Part shown: piece by piece, positions 26,613 to 34,396 of the stretch
How positions within the stretch are numbered: position 1 is the stretch's first letter
Layout of the letters: every line of letters starts with the position of its first letter
Source: Laribacter sp.
Lineage (GTDB): Bacteria; Pseudomonadota; Gammaproteobacteria; Burkholderiales; Aquaspirillaceae
Direction: 5' to 3'
Length of the DNA: 36,096 nucleotides
NCBI GenBank assembly: GCA_018055005.1
Contig: JAGPIM010000006.1
Span: 1-36,096, forward strand
Made by a program: the position numbers and the translations under genes
The notes under the pieces: model-generated
What the model was told of the DNA's origin: nothing
The model's database searches: none
The model's input: the letters and a program-made list of their open reading frames with translations, nothing else

Positions 26613-27485
26613 ATGAATGCCCCTCTCGATTTTCGCCACATGACTGCCGACACCGTTGGCAAGGACTTGCTGCAAGCCCTGCTGATGGAACTGCGGCTGC
26701 TGCCGGAGCCGTGGCCGAAGCTTTCCAAGGCCCGGCAGGACGACGTGATCGACCGCCTGCGTGCCCGCGTCGAAACCAGCATCAAGATGGCCGTGCATCT
26801 GCTGGCTTCTGAAGGTCGCACCGTGGTGGCCGGCGGCCTTGACCAGATCACGATCAAGGACGGCGTGAAGGCCGTCGTGAAATTCAGCCCGAATGCCGAA
26901 AACCTGCATGAGCTGTATGACGTGGCCGGCAAGTCCGTGCTGGTGGTGGTGGCTGATGCAGGCAACCACACCGGAGGCATGGACGAGGTGGCCGGAGAGC
27001 CGGACCAGCGCGCCATGGACCTTGGTCACGAGTACCACAACAACGACGGCGGCGGCATGGATGGGCCGGCCGCGGGCGGCAACGTGATTGATGCCGAACC
27101 GGCCACCGGGCAGATGCCACCCGCCTTGCCCGCTCCGGACGAAGCCACGGTCACCGACCTCGAGCGTGATCAGGCATGGGAAAACGGCTGGCGTGCAGCA
27201 GAAGCCGGCGAACCGGAAAGCGCCTGCCCGGTACAGACCGGCGAGCTGTGCATCCAGTGGGTCAAGGGCTGGAAAGCCTGGCATGAACAGCAGGAAGAGG
27301 AGCGGGCCGGGCAGGCAGCCGCCACCGCAAGCCGCGAGGCCGGTATCCGGTTCCGCCATCCGCAGAATCAGGACATGACCTGGTCGGGGCGTGGCCGCAA
27401 ACCGGCATGGGTGCAGGAGTGGCTCGACGAGGGCGGCTCACTTGCAGACCTGGACGTGAGCAACGACGACCAGCAGGCCGCCTGA
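26613..27485 (+). CDS. Three-part protein: unknown N-domain, RMF-like and H-NS-like domains
   Basis: 290 residues. Residues 1-115 form an alpha/beta domain with no recognised family (KDLLQALLMELRLLPEPWPKLSKARQDDVIDRLRARVET). After a Gly/Asp linker, 186-225 (DQAWENGWRAAEAGEPESACPVQTGELCIQWVKGWKAW) match ribosome modulation factor: G-x-A-G, C-P, W-xx-GW. Residues 245-280 (IRFRHPQNQDMTWSGRGRKPAWVQEWLDEGGSLADL) match the DNA-binding end of H-NS proteins (TWSGRGRxPxW). The joining of the two motifs is unusual. It could alter host ribosomes or silence AT-rich DNA; both are inferences. Confidence 0.75.
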   Translation: MNAPLDFRHMTADTVGKDLLQALLMELRLLPEPWPKLSKARQDDVIDRLRARVETSIKMAVHLLASEGRTVVAGGLDQITIKDGVKAVVKFSPNAENLHELYDVAGKSVLVVVADAGNHTGGMDEVAGEPDQRAMDLGHEYHNNDGGGMDGPAAGGNVIDAEPATGQMPPALPAPDEATVTDLERDQAWENGWRAAEAGEPESACPVQTGELCIQWVKGWKAWHEQQEEERAGQAAATASREAGIRFRHPQNQDMTWSGRGRKPAWVQEWLDEGGSLADLDVSNDDQQAA

Positions 27486-27537
27486 CAACAACATGCCCGG
27501 GGCCACGAAACCGTGGTCCCGGCTGAAGGATGACACC

Positions 27538-27921
27538 ATGAACAAACTGATCATCATCATCGCCGTCGAGGATCCGGTATCCCGCAGTTACGTCGAACGC
27601 CTGCAGCGCATGAACAGCGAGATGCGCGCTCAGGTTATCGATCTGGAAGAACGCTATGCCGATGCCAGTGAAGCAGCGCAACGCAACTGGACCCTGTACG
27701 AAAGCAGCCTGTATGAGGTACGCCAGCTCAAGGAAAACCTCATGGAGCTGGGCTGCCAGAACATCGCGCTGGCAGCAGAGGCCGAGTCGGCCCGGTTCGA
27801 TGCGGAGCAGCTTGATGCCGCGAACGCCCGCATCCGTGAACTGGAAGCCGCACTGACCGTTTCAAAACTGCCGGCCAACAGCCGGGCTGCCGTCATCCAG
27901 CTGGTGCAGGAGGCAGCATGA
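27538..27921 (+). CDS. Small coiled-coil protein
   Basis: 127 residues from MNKLIIIIAVEDPVSRSYVE; GAAGGATG upstream supports this start over one 45 bases earlier. After a short hydrophobic beginning (KLIIIIAVED), it is almost all helical with heptads (YVERLQRMNSEMRAQVIDLEERYADASEAAQRNW ... QLKENLMELGCQNIALAAEAESARFDAEQLDAANARIRELEAAL). It ends overlapping the next gene. The role is unknown; a phage accessory or structural scaffold function is only a guess. Confidence 0.6.
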   Translation: MNKLIIIIAVEDPVSRSYVERLQRMNSEMRAQVIDLEERYADASEAAQRNWTLYESSLYEVRQLKENLMELGCQNIALAAEAESARFDAEQLDAANARIRELEAALTVSKLPANSRAAVIQLVQEAA

Positions 27922-28214
27922 AATTTATCGATGTACTGCAAACCCCCGGTGCAAGTGCGCTTGGTCCGCTCAGGAGAAGAGACGGTTCTCAGCACTATTT
28001 CGCGTGCTGGAACGGTGCACCGCTTTTGCGAGATGGCAAATGGGAAGGTAGTTTTTTTCAGACTGAGCAAGAAGCGATCGATATGGCTGCAAGGTGGGCG
28101 GAGGATCAAGGCCTTCAACCGGATTCGTGCGAAGTAATGATCGGAGGTGTTCCTGCACTTCCTGTCGTTGAGAAGGCTATGGAGCTCGTGAATAGAAAAG
28201 GAGCGTCGGCATGA
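27918..28214 (+). CDS. Small hypothetical protein, early operon
   Basis: 98 residues, MKFIDVLQTPGASALGPLRR, with HYFACWNGAPLLRDGKWEGSFFQTEQEAIDMAARWAEDQGL. The start overlaps the previous stop and its own stop overlaps the ATPase ATG, so translation is coupled on both sides. No family is recognised. The base composition is a little less GC-rich than its neighbours. Confidence 0.6.
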   Translation: MKFIDVLQTPGASALGPLRRRDGSQHYFACWNGAPLLRDGKWEGSFFQTEQEAIDMAARWAEDQGLQPDSCEVMIGGVPALPVVEKAMELVNRKGASA

Positions 28215-30046
28215 AAATCACACAAATTAATGTGCAGAACTTCCAGGGGCTGCACAGTGCCCGGCTGGCCCTGACGACCCCTGTCACCCTGATTGCCGGC
28301 CGGAACGGGGCAGGGAAGTCCAGCCTGCTCGAGGCCGTCCGCATGGTCATGTCCGGCGACCCGGTCAGGGTGGCCAGAAAGAAGGACTGCGGCCAGCTGG
28401 TCACTGATGGCCACAAGGCCGGCATGGTACGGGTCGAATTTGCCGACGGGCGCTTTGCCACCGTGGCGTTGCCGGACGGCAAGGTGAACCGGCACGGCCA
28501 GATCGTCGAGGATCCTGACAAGGCCCGTGCCGCGCTGCCCTATGTCCTTGATGCGTCCCTGTTCGCGCAGGCCGGGCAGGATGCCCGCCGGGAACTGCTC
28601 TTTGCCCTGACCGGATGTTCGGCCTCGGCAGAGGAAGTGCAGCAACACCTCATCAGCCGCGGTGCGGATCCGGCCCGGGTCCTGGCGGTCTTGCCCCTCT
28701 TGCGCTGTGACTTTGACACCGCCGAGAAAGCCGCCCGGACCCGGGCGACCGAAGCCAAGGGCGCATGGCGTGCCGTTACGGGCGAAACCTACGGCGAGAA
28801 GAAGGCGGAATTGTGGGCGCCTTCGTCCGTGCCGCGGGTGGAAGAAACCGGGCTGCTGGCCATCGAGCAGGAGCTGGATGTCGTCGACGGAGAAATCGCT
28901 GCGGCCCAGCAACGTCTGGGTGCCATGCAGGCAGAACGCAAGGCCCGTCAGGACGGCATCGGCCAGCGTGCAACGCTTGAAGAACGCGCCGGCCGCCTCG
29001 AGCGGATCCGGGTCAAGCTGGCGGCCGATGAATCCGAGCTGGCCGACTGGGCCGCCAGGGTGGCCGAGGCGACGGCCGGGTCCGGTACCCATCGCAACGG
29101 AACCATCCATGATCTGGCCCGAGCACTGAATGCCCTGATCGACGAAGCGCAGCCGCTCGGGATTGATCGCCCGGCCTATCAGGATGCTCTGAATGCAATG
29201 GATGCCTATGAGCGGGAATACGGGCCGCCGGGATCTGCTGCCGCCAGCGCAGGTGATGCAGCTGCCCGGCTGCCGGAATACCGGCAGTCGCACGACCTGA
29301 TGGCCCGGACCGTTGCCAACGACCGGCGCGACCTGGCCGCCGCCGAGGCAGCGGCAGCACAACTGGCAGCCATGGACGGATGTGCCGGCCCGGAGATCAC
29401 CGCCGAGGATCTGGACCACCAGCAGGCCCGGGTGACAGACCTGACAGGTCGCCGCAAGCAGCTCGCTGACGAGCTGGCCAGCCTGCGCAACAGTCAGCGC
29501 ACGGCAGCCGAAGCCGGCCGCAAGACCGCCGATGCAGCCCGGCACCATGCCGATGTACAGGGCTGGCTGCTGATTGCCGATGCACTGGCCCCCGGCGGCA
29601 TCCAGGCCGAGCTGCTGTCCCGGGCGCTGGAGCCGGTCAACCGGCTGCTGAAGAGTCGCAGCGACATTGCCGGCTGGCCGGTCGTACAGGTGGGGGCCGG
29701 GATGGAAATCACTGCCGGCGGCCGGGCCCATGCGCTGCTTTCAGAATCCGAACGCTGGCGTACGGACGTGCTGCTGGCCATCGTCATCGCCGAACTGTCC
29801 GGGCTGCGCATCCTGCTGGTTGACCGGCTCGACGTGCTGGACCTTGGCGGGCGCAGCGAGCTGATCACCCTGCTGGACGAACTGACCTACGACGGCGGAA
29901 TTGCTGCCCTCGAGACGGTGATTGTCAGCGGCACCCTGAAACAGGCGCCGGCCAGCCTGCCTGACACGATGCAGGCAGTCTGGGTGGATGGCGGCATGGC
30001 AAAGACGATTGCAGGCAAACTTGAAAAGCAGATGGAGGCAGCGTGA
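28211..30046 (+). CDS. RecF/SMC-like ATPase
   Basis: 611 residues. The N-terminus (MKITQINVQNFQGLHSARLA) and Walker A GRNGAGKSSLLE (30-41) are typical of AAA_23 proteins. A long Ala/Arg-rich central region (residues 130-450) has coiled-coil stretches but no clear zinc hook. The C-terminal lobe shows a degenerate signature SESERWRTDVLLA and Walker B RILLVDRLDVLD near residue 535, with Arg in place of the usual Glu after Asp. It lies downstream of recT and the RecB-like nuclease and could act with them at DNA ends. Altered ATPase residues suggest slow hydrolysis or a switch role. Confidence 0.75.
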   Translation: MKITQINVQNFQGLHSARLALTTPVTLIAGRNGAGKSSLLEAVRMVMSGDPVRVARKKDCGQLVTDGHKAGMVRVEFADGRFATVALPDGKVNRHGQIVEDPDKARAALPYVLDASLFAQAGQDARRELLFALTGCSASAEEVQQHLISRGADPARVLAVLPLLRCDFDTAEKAARTRATEAKGAWRAVTGETYGEKKAELWAPSSVPRVEETGLLAIEQELDVVDGEIAAAQQRLGAMQAERKARQDGIGQRATLEERAGRLERIRVKLAADESELADWAARVAEATAGSGTHRNGTIHDLARALNALIDEAQPLGIDRPAYQDALNAMDAYEREYGPPGSAAASAGDAAARLPEYRQSHDLMARTVANDRRDLAAAEAAAAQLAAMDGCAGPEITAEDLDHQQARVTDLTGRRKQLADELASLRNSQRTAAEAGRKTADAARHHADVQGWLLIADALAPGGIQAELLSRALEPVNRLLKSRSDIAGWPVVQVGAGMEITAGGRAHALLSESERWRTDVLLAIVIAELSGLRILLVDRLDVLDLGGRSELITLLDELTYDGGIAALETVIVSGTLKQAPASLPDTMQAVWVDGGMAKTIAGKLEKQMEAA

Positions 30047-30297
30047 ATACCTTGTTCCTGCTGATGGCGCAGTATCAGAAAGCGGTTGTGTCGCTCAACG
30101 AGATCAGCGAAGAATATCTGGGCATGTCTCCGCGCCGGGCCAATGAGCTGGCCAGCGCCAACAGGCTGCCGCTGGCGACATTCCAGCTTTACAGCCAGAA
30201 GTCGCCCCGCATGGTGCATCTGTCAGACCTCGCGAACTGGCTGGACACGCAGCGCGAGGCAGCGAGAAAGCAGTGGTCAAAGAGCCAGGTGTCATGA
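30043..30297 (+). CDS. PrtN-family (pyocin activator-like) protein
   Basis: 84 residues with GTG start overlapping the ATPase stop. MNTLFLLMAQYQKAVVSLNEI, then YLGMSPRRANELASANRLPLATFQLYSQKSPRMVHLSDLANWLD, matches the PrtN family (NTLFLLMAxYxK, HLxDLA). PrtN of Pseudomonas activates pyocin genes; prophage copies at the end of early operons next to an integrase may act as recombination directionality or early regulators. The gene ends six bases inside the convergent integrase. The last role is inference from context. Confidence 0.8.
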   Translation: MNTLFLLMAQYQKAVVSLNEISEEYLGMSPRRANELASANRLPLATFQLYSQKSPRMVHLSDLANWLDTQREAARKQWSKSQVS

Positions 30298-31716
30298 GGC
30301 AGATGCAGACGCCAGCACCTCAAGCAATTGTTTGCCGAACAGGTTGCTGCCGTCTGGCTTCGCCCCGACCCGACCAGTCGCCAGCCGGTGCCGCAGCCGG
30401 TTGGCGACAATTCTTTCTGGCAGCCACACGCGATCGCTGCCGGTGCAATACACCCACCACAGGTCTCCGACGTCGGTAAACGCGACGACCGCACCCTCCG
30501 GGCCGAATTCTCCGGCCAGCAGAATGCACGACTCGGCCAGGTCCTCCGGCTCCAGCTCAAATGTCCGGAGCACATCGGCAGCATTCGACCAGCCGCCCAT
30601 GTAGACCCCGCCGGATACCGAAACGGTCAGCGCGGAAGAGCGGGGCACTGGGGCCGGCGCGGCGATCTTGTCATGCAGGGACTCGGGTCGCAGTTGGGTA
30701 TAGCGCCGCAGGTTGTTCCAGCTCTTGTGACCGGAAACCATGGCCACCTCCTGGATTTTCAGCCCCTGCTCGAACAGGAGCGAAACACCGTGGTGCCGCA
30801 GGTCGTGAAAGCGCAGGTCAACAATCCCCAGTGCGGCGCATGTGCGCTCAAAAGCCGCACTGACCGATTCCATTTTGTACGGGAAAATCAGTTCGTCCGT
30901 ACGCGGCTGCCGCTGCACGATGTCCCACGCTTCGCCCAGCAGGGGTATCCACTGGTCGTTTGTGTACTTGTTTGACGGATCCTTGCGCTCGCGGATCAAG
31001 ATGCAGCGCCGCTTTTCGTCGATGTCATCCCAACGGATACGCCCGATTTCCCCCAGCCGCATGCAGCTGGCAATGGCGAACTTGATGATGTCGACGTGCG
31101 GTATCTGGGCGTTTGAGCGCGACTGCCGGGCAGCCAGCCCGGCATAAATCTGCTCGAGCTCCTCATCAGTAGGTCGCCGGTCACGCTGGCGGCTCTTGCT
31201 GACGAGCGTCTGGGCACGCAGGACGGGCAGGGCATCATCGACAGGTTGGGTCGAGACCGGCAGGGACCAGATGCGCTTTGCGTAGTCGAGCACGGTCCGC
31301 ATGGCGGAGACGTCCTGGAAGACGGTTACCGGGCCTGTTCCTGAGTCACGCCGGATTTTGCAGTGCTCAACCAGATCCTGGGCGGACAGCTCGGATATGG
31401 GGCGCTCTGAAATCGAGGATCTGAGCAGCAGGTCGACCACGTACCGTTTCGAGCGGCCGATCTTGTCTGCTCCGGACAGCTCGTCCCGGTACCGTACCAG
31501 CAGGTCGCCAAGGGTCATTTTCCCGAGCGCGTGCCTGGTGATGAAGTCTGGAGACGATGCTTCGACTTCCGTGCGTCTGGCCCAGTCACGAGCCAGGGAT
31601 TCTTTCGGGAATGAGCGTGTCGCGGAGAAAACCACCCGGCCAGCTTGCTTGACCCGGACTGTCGCCTGATACGACAATTCTCCGTTCTTTTTCCGGTACT
31701 TAGATATGGTTGCCAT
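30292..31716 (-). CDS. int: Tyrosine-recombinase integrase with C-terminal extension
   Basis: 474 residues from MATISKYRKKNGELSYQATV. Catalytic residues: Arg220 (SCMRLGEIGRIRWDDI), Lys near 245-250, His304 and Arg307 (FHDLRHHGVSL), His330 (MVSGHKSWN), Tyr339 (LRRYTQL). The N-terminal part holds the arm-binding and core-binding regions. After the Tyr, 120 further residues (WSNAADVLRTFELEPEDL ... GKQLLEVLASASAS) form an unusual extra domain. The gene faces away from dusA, whose 5' end is the known target of such elements. A longer upstream start is rejected because it spans the GGTGCAGAA repeats. The ribosome site is weak. Confidence 0.9.
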   Translation of the reverse strand: MATISKYRKKNGELSYQATVRVKQAGRVVFSATRSFPKESLARDWARRTEVEASSPDFITRHALGKMTLGDLLVRYRDELSGADKIGRSKRYVVDLLLRSSISERPISELSAQDLVEHCKIRRDSGTGPVTVFQDVSAMRTVLDYAKRIWSLPVSTQPVDDALPVLRAQTLVSKSRQRDRRPTDEELEQIYAGLAARQSRSNAQIPHVDIIKFAIASCMRLGEIGRIRWDDIDEKRRCILIRERKDPSNKYTNDQWIPLLGEAWDIVQRQPRTDELIFPYKMESVSAAFERTCAALGIVDLRFHDLRHHGVSLLFEQGLKIQEVAMVSGHKSWNNLRRYTQLRPESLHDKIAAPAPVPRSSALTVSVSGGVYMGGWSNAADVLRTFELEPEDLAESCILLAGEFGPEGAVVAFTDVGDLWWVYCTGSDRVWLPERIVANRLRHRLATGRVGAKPDGSNLFGKQLLEVLASASAS

Positions 31717-31721
31717 AGGCC

Positions 31722-31783
31722 GGTGCAGAAAAATCAGAAAAAGCGGTGCAGAACGGCCCGCATTCTGCACCGTTTTCTGCACT
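31722..31783. repeat. Four GGTGCAGAA boxes between int and dusA
   Basis: GGTGCAGAA occurs at 31722-31730 and 31745-31753, and its complement TTCTGCACC at 31763-31771 and TTCTGCACT at 31775-31783. The two pairs face each other around 31758. Position and pattern suggest integrase arm sites or int autoregulatory operators near attR. Confidence 0.65.
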
Positions 31784-31836
31784 GACACCATGAAAACGCC
31801 GTAAGATGTGGTCAAACGAAGGACAAACAGGCATCA

Positions 31837-32856
31837 ATGACAAACGCTCAAACCCTCATGGATAAAGGAACTCAGCAGAATTGCAGGGGTAGGCGCGTTT
31901 GCGTGGCACCGATGCTGGACTGGACAGACAGGCATTACCGTTATTTTGCCAGATTGCTGTCCAGACACACATGGCTGTACACCGAGATGGTGACGACCGG
32001 GGCTTTGATCTATGGAGATGTGCCCCGCCATTTGACGTTTCACGAGGCGGAGCACCCGATAGCCTTGCAACTGGGTGGATCCGAGCCGGCAGAGCTGGCC
32101 CAGTGCGCCAGGCTTGCGGAATCCTGGGGCTATGACGAGGTCAATCTGAATGTAGGCTGTCCGAGCGAGCGGGTACAAAAAGGTGCTTTTGGTGCCTGCC
32201 TGATGAAAGAACCCGGTCTCGTGGCCGATTGCGTCCGGGCGATGCGCGATGCGACAACGCTGCCGGTGACGGTCAAGCACCGTATTGGCGTTGATGATGT
32301 CGAAGCCTTTGGTTTTGTTTCTGACTTTGTCGGGGAAGTGGCTGTTGCCGGATGTTCGACTTTTATCGTTCATGCGCGCAATGCCATCCTGAAAGGGCTT
32401 TCTCCCAAGGAAAACCGGGAAATCCCCCCACTCAAATATGACTATGCCTGGAGGCTCAAGGCGGAATTTCCGGATCTGGAAATCCTGGTCAACGGCGGTA
32501 TCCGCACGCTGGATGAAGCAGCCGAACAGCTTGGCCACGTCGATGGCGTCATGATCGGCCGCGAGGCTTACCATAATCCTTACCTGCTGGCTGGCGTGGA
32601 TGCGCGGTTTTATGGTGATGAACACCCTGTCCCCACCCGTGCCGAAGTCATTGAGCAGCTGATCCCGTATGTGGATGCACATCTGGCAGCCGGCGGCAAA
32701 GTACGTGACATTGCCCGGCATGTGCTGGGACTGGCCAACGGTGTGCCGGGTGCCCGCCGTTTCCGGCAGATGCTGTCCGATGCACGTTTGCTCAAGGACG
32801 CCGACAGCCGTCTGTTCCTGACTGCACTGGCCGATCTCGGCGACGATTTCCCGTAA
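31837..32856 (+). CDS. dusA: tRNA-dihydrouridine synthase A
   Basis: 339 residues, MTNAQTLMDKGTQQNCRGRRVCVAPMLDWTDRH. The FMN-binding APMLDWTDRHYRYFARLLSRHTWLYTEMVTTGAL and NLNVGCPSERVQKGAFGACLM (catalytic Cys108) are DusA signatures, as are VTVKHRIGVDD and LVNGGIRTLDEA. It reduces U20/U20a in tRNA. The 5' end carries the attachment site of dusA prophages, so the first 20 or so codons may be phage-supplied. The remainder is chromosomal. The frame is intact. Confidence 0.95.
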   Translation: MTNAQTLMDKGTQQNCRGRRVCVAPMLDWTDRHYRYFARLLSRHTWLYTEMVTTGALIYGDVPRHLTFHEAEHPIALQLGGSEPAELAQCARLAESWGYDEVNLNVGCPSERVQKGAFGACLMKEPGLVADCVRAMRDATTLPVTVKHRIGVDDVEAFGFVSDFVGEVAVAGCSTFIVHARNAILKGLSPKENREIPPLKYDYAWRLKAEFPDLEILVNGGIRTLDEAAEQLGHVDGVMIGREAYHNPYLLAGVDARFYGDEHPVPTRAEVIEQLIPYVDAHLAAGGKVRDIARHVLGLANGVPGARRFRQMLSDARLLKDADSRLFLTALADLGDDFP

Positions 32857-32871
32857 TTTCCGGTTTTGGTC

Positions 32872-32903
32872 CGCCCGCAGGCTTGCCGCCTGCGGGCGTT
32901 TTT
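32872..32903 (+). terminator. Terminator of dusA
   Basis: A perfect 11-bp stem CGCCCGCAGGC/GCCTGCGGGCG with a 5-base loop, followed by TTTTTG. Confidence 0.85.
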
Positions 32904-32965
32904 GCGCATGTGTTCTGTGCGCGTTATTGATGGCATGTGTGTGCCAAGCTCCGGAGGAGTATGAA

Positions 32966-34030
32966 TTGAACAAACTGGCCTGGGTCCTGACGCTGATGTC
33001 CGCAACCGTGTTTGCGGGTCCTGACGACGTTCTGCATCTGTATAACTGGAGCGGTTCACTGTCGAACGAAACCATTCGTGCGTTTGAAAAACAGTGCGAC
33101 TGCAAGGTTGTGCAGGACTTTTATGGCGACAACGAGGAAATGCTGGCCAAACTGGCCAGTGGTGCACGCGGCTACGACATGGTGTTTCCGTCGAGCTTTG
33201 TAGTGCAGTCCATGGCCCGCCAGAAGCTGTTGAAACCGCTTGATCACAGCAAGCTGGCTAACCTCAGGAATGTCAACCCGGCCTATTTGAACCAGTCCTA
33301 TGATCCGGGCAACCGCTATACCGTCCCGACGGTGCTGAGCCTGACTTCGGTGGGATACAACGAAACCGAACTGAAAAAGCGCGGCATTGATCCGTCCAGC
33401 TGGGCCGTGATTTTTGATCCTGCCGTGCTGGCCAAAATCAAGGGCAAGGTCACTGTGCTCGACAGTTCACGCGAAGTGTTCGCCGCAGCCCTGATGTATC
33501 TGGGACTGGACCCGAACACGGGCCGACCTGAGGACTACCGGAAAGCGGCCGAAGTCATCAGGAAGGCCAAGCCTTACTGGGCCACTTTTTCCAATGCGAG
33601 CTATCTGAAGGAGTTGGCGGTCGGCAATATCTGGGCATCGCTGGGTTATTCGACCGAGTTTTTCCAGGCGGCAGAAGATGCCAGGTCTGCCAGACGCAAG
33701 TTCACCGTCGGTTACTCGGCGCAAAAGGAAGGCAACGAGCTGGGGGTCGATACCATGGCAATCCTGCGATCCGCCAAACGGCCGGATCTTGCGCACCAGT
33801 TCATCAATTTCATGCTGGACGGCAAAAATGCAGCCGAACTGACCAACCTGAATGGCGCCACCAATCCGGTAACCGCAGCACAGCCCTTTATCCGGGCTGA
33901 CCTGAAGGGTAATTCAGTGCTGAATCCCTCCCCGGAGCAGGTGCAAAAATGGGTGATCCTGCGTGAGCTGAATCCCAAGGAACGGCGCATGGTGGCCAAG
34001 CTCTGGACGGAGATCAAGGTAGGCCGCTAA
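32966..34030 (+). CDS. Polyamine-type ABC transporter periplasmic binding protein (PotF/PotD-like)
   Basis: 354 residues. A TTG start at 32966 follows GGAGGAG; an in-frame ATG further upstream lacks a ribosome site. The signal peptide reads MNKLAWVLTLMSATVFA, with cleavage before GPDD. The mature protein starts VLHLYNWSGSLSNETIRAFEKQCDCKVV, the PotD/PotF-type opening (LxxYNW), and has YDMVFPSSFVVQSMARQKLLKPLDHSKL and NELGVDTMAILRSAKRPDLAHQFINFML. It would bind spermidine/putrescine or related amines. No permease or ATPase genes follow, so it is separated from its transporter. Substrate unproven. Confidence 0.85.
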   Translation: MNKLAWVLTLMSATVFAGPDDVLHLYNWSGSLSNETIRAFEKQCDCKVVQDFYGDNEEMLAKLASGARGYDMVFPSSFVVQSMARQKLLKPLDHSKLANLRNVNPAYLNQSYDPGNRYTVPTVLSLTSVGYNETELKKRGIDPSSWAVIFDPAVLAKIKGKVTVLDSSREVFAAALMYLGLDPNTGRPEDYRKAAEVIRKAKPYWATFSNASYLKELAVGNIWASLGYSTEFFQAAEDARSARRKFTVGYSAQKEGNELGVDTMAILRSAKRPDLAHQFINFMLDGKNAAELTNLNGATNPVTAAQPFIRADLKGNSVLNPSPEQVQKWVILRELNPKERRMVAKLWTEIKVGR

Positions 34031-34054
34031 GCCTCGCGGTGCTGCATTTTTTGC

Positions 34055-34092
34055 AACCCCCTTCCCGAAACCGGGAAGGGGGTTTTGTTTAC
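34055..34092 (+). terminator. Terminator after the binding protein gene
   Basis: AACCCCCTTCCCG-AAA-CCGGGAAGGGGGTT followed by TTGTTT on the plus strand. The complementary strand also has a T-run after the stem, so it may work in both directions. Confidence 0.8.
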
Positions 34093-34396
34093 AATACGTT
34101 ACAGATGTTGTTACGATAAATACATAGCTTTCTTCAATCAATGTCCGGGTAATGGTTGTTTACCCAGGATGTCATCCAGCGCATTGCGCTATCAATCGGC
34201 GGTCCTGATCCGCCTGCCCTGAGAGGGGCCTGGCATTCCACATGCGGGAATGCTCCGGGTTGTCCGGGCTGCTGAAGCAGCCGGCAATCTGTTCGCGCGG
34301 CTTGCATGAGCCGTTCTTCCGTTCTGCCTGTTGCACCCGTGGTCCTGCCTGATTGCAGGGCAGGCCACCGGCTGTACTCGAGAGAAGGAGATTCAC
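34093..34396. other. Leader region before the BCCT transporter
   Basis: About 300 bases with no gene. Several short inverted repeats occur (GCCTGCCCTGAG/CTCAGGGCAGGC-like; GGGCTGCTGAAGCAGCC at 34266-34282; CCTGCCTGATTGCAGGGCAGG), suggesting a folded 5' untranslated region. No known riboswitch is recognised. Confidence 0.4.

Noticed and set aside
25772-27016. 414-codon minus-strand frame across the recT and RMF/H-NS region
   Set aside because: Antisense to well-supported early genes with good ribosome sites and overlaps; its composition is that of a shadow frame.
28115-29731. Long minus-strand open frame of over 500 codons opposite the ATPase gene
   Set aside because: It is a GC-driven shadow of the plus-strand ATPase, with His/Gly/Gln-rich composition and no ribosome site.
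31750-31800. Possible longer integrase starting at 31815
   Set aside because: The extension would translate the GGTGCAGAA repeats, has no ribosome site, and the normal MATISKYRKKNGE beginning is at 31716.
34093-34396. Riboswitch upstream of the BCCT transporter
   Set aside because: Several stems are visible, but none matches a riboswitch consensus I recognise.
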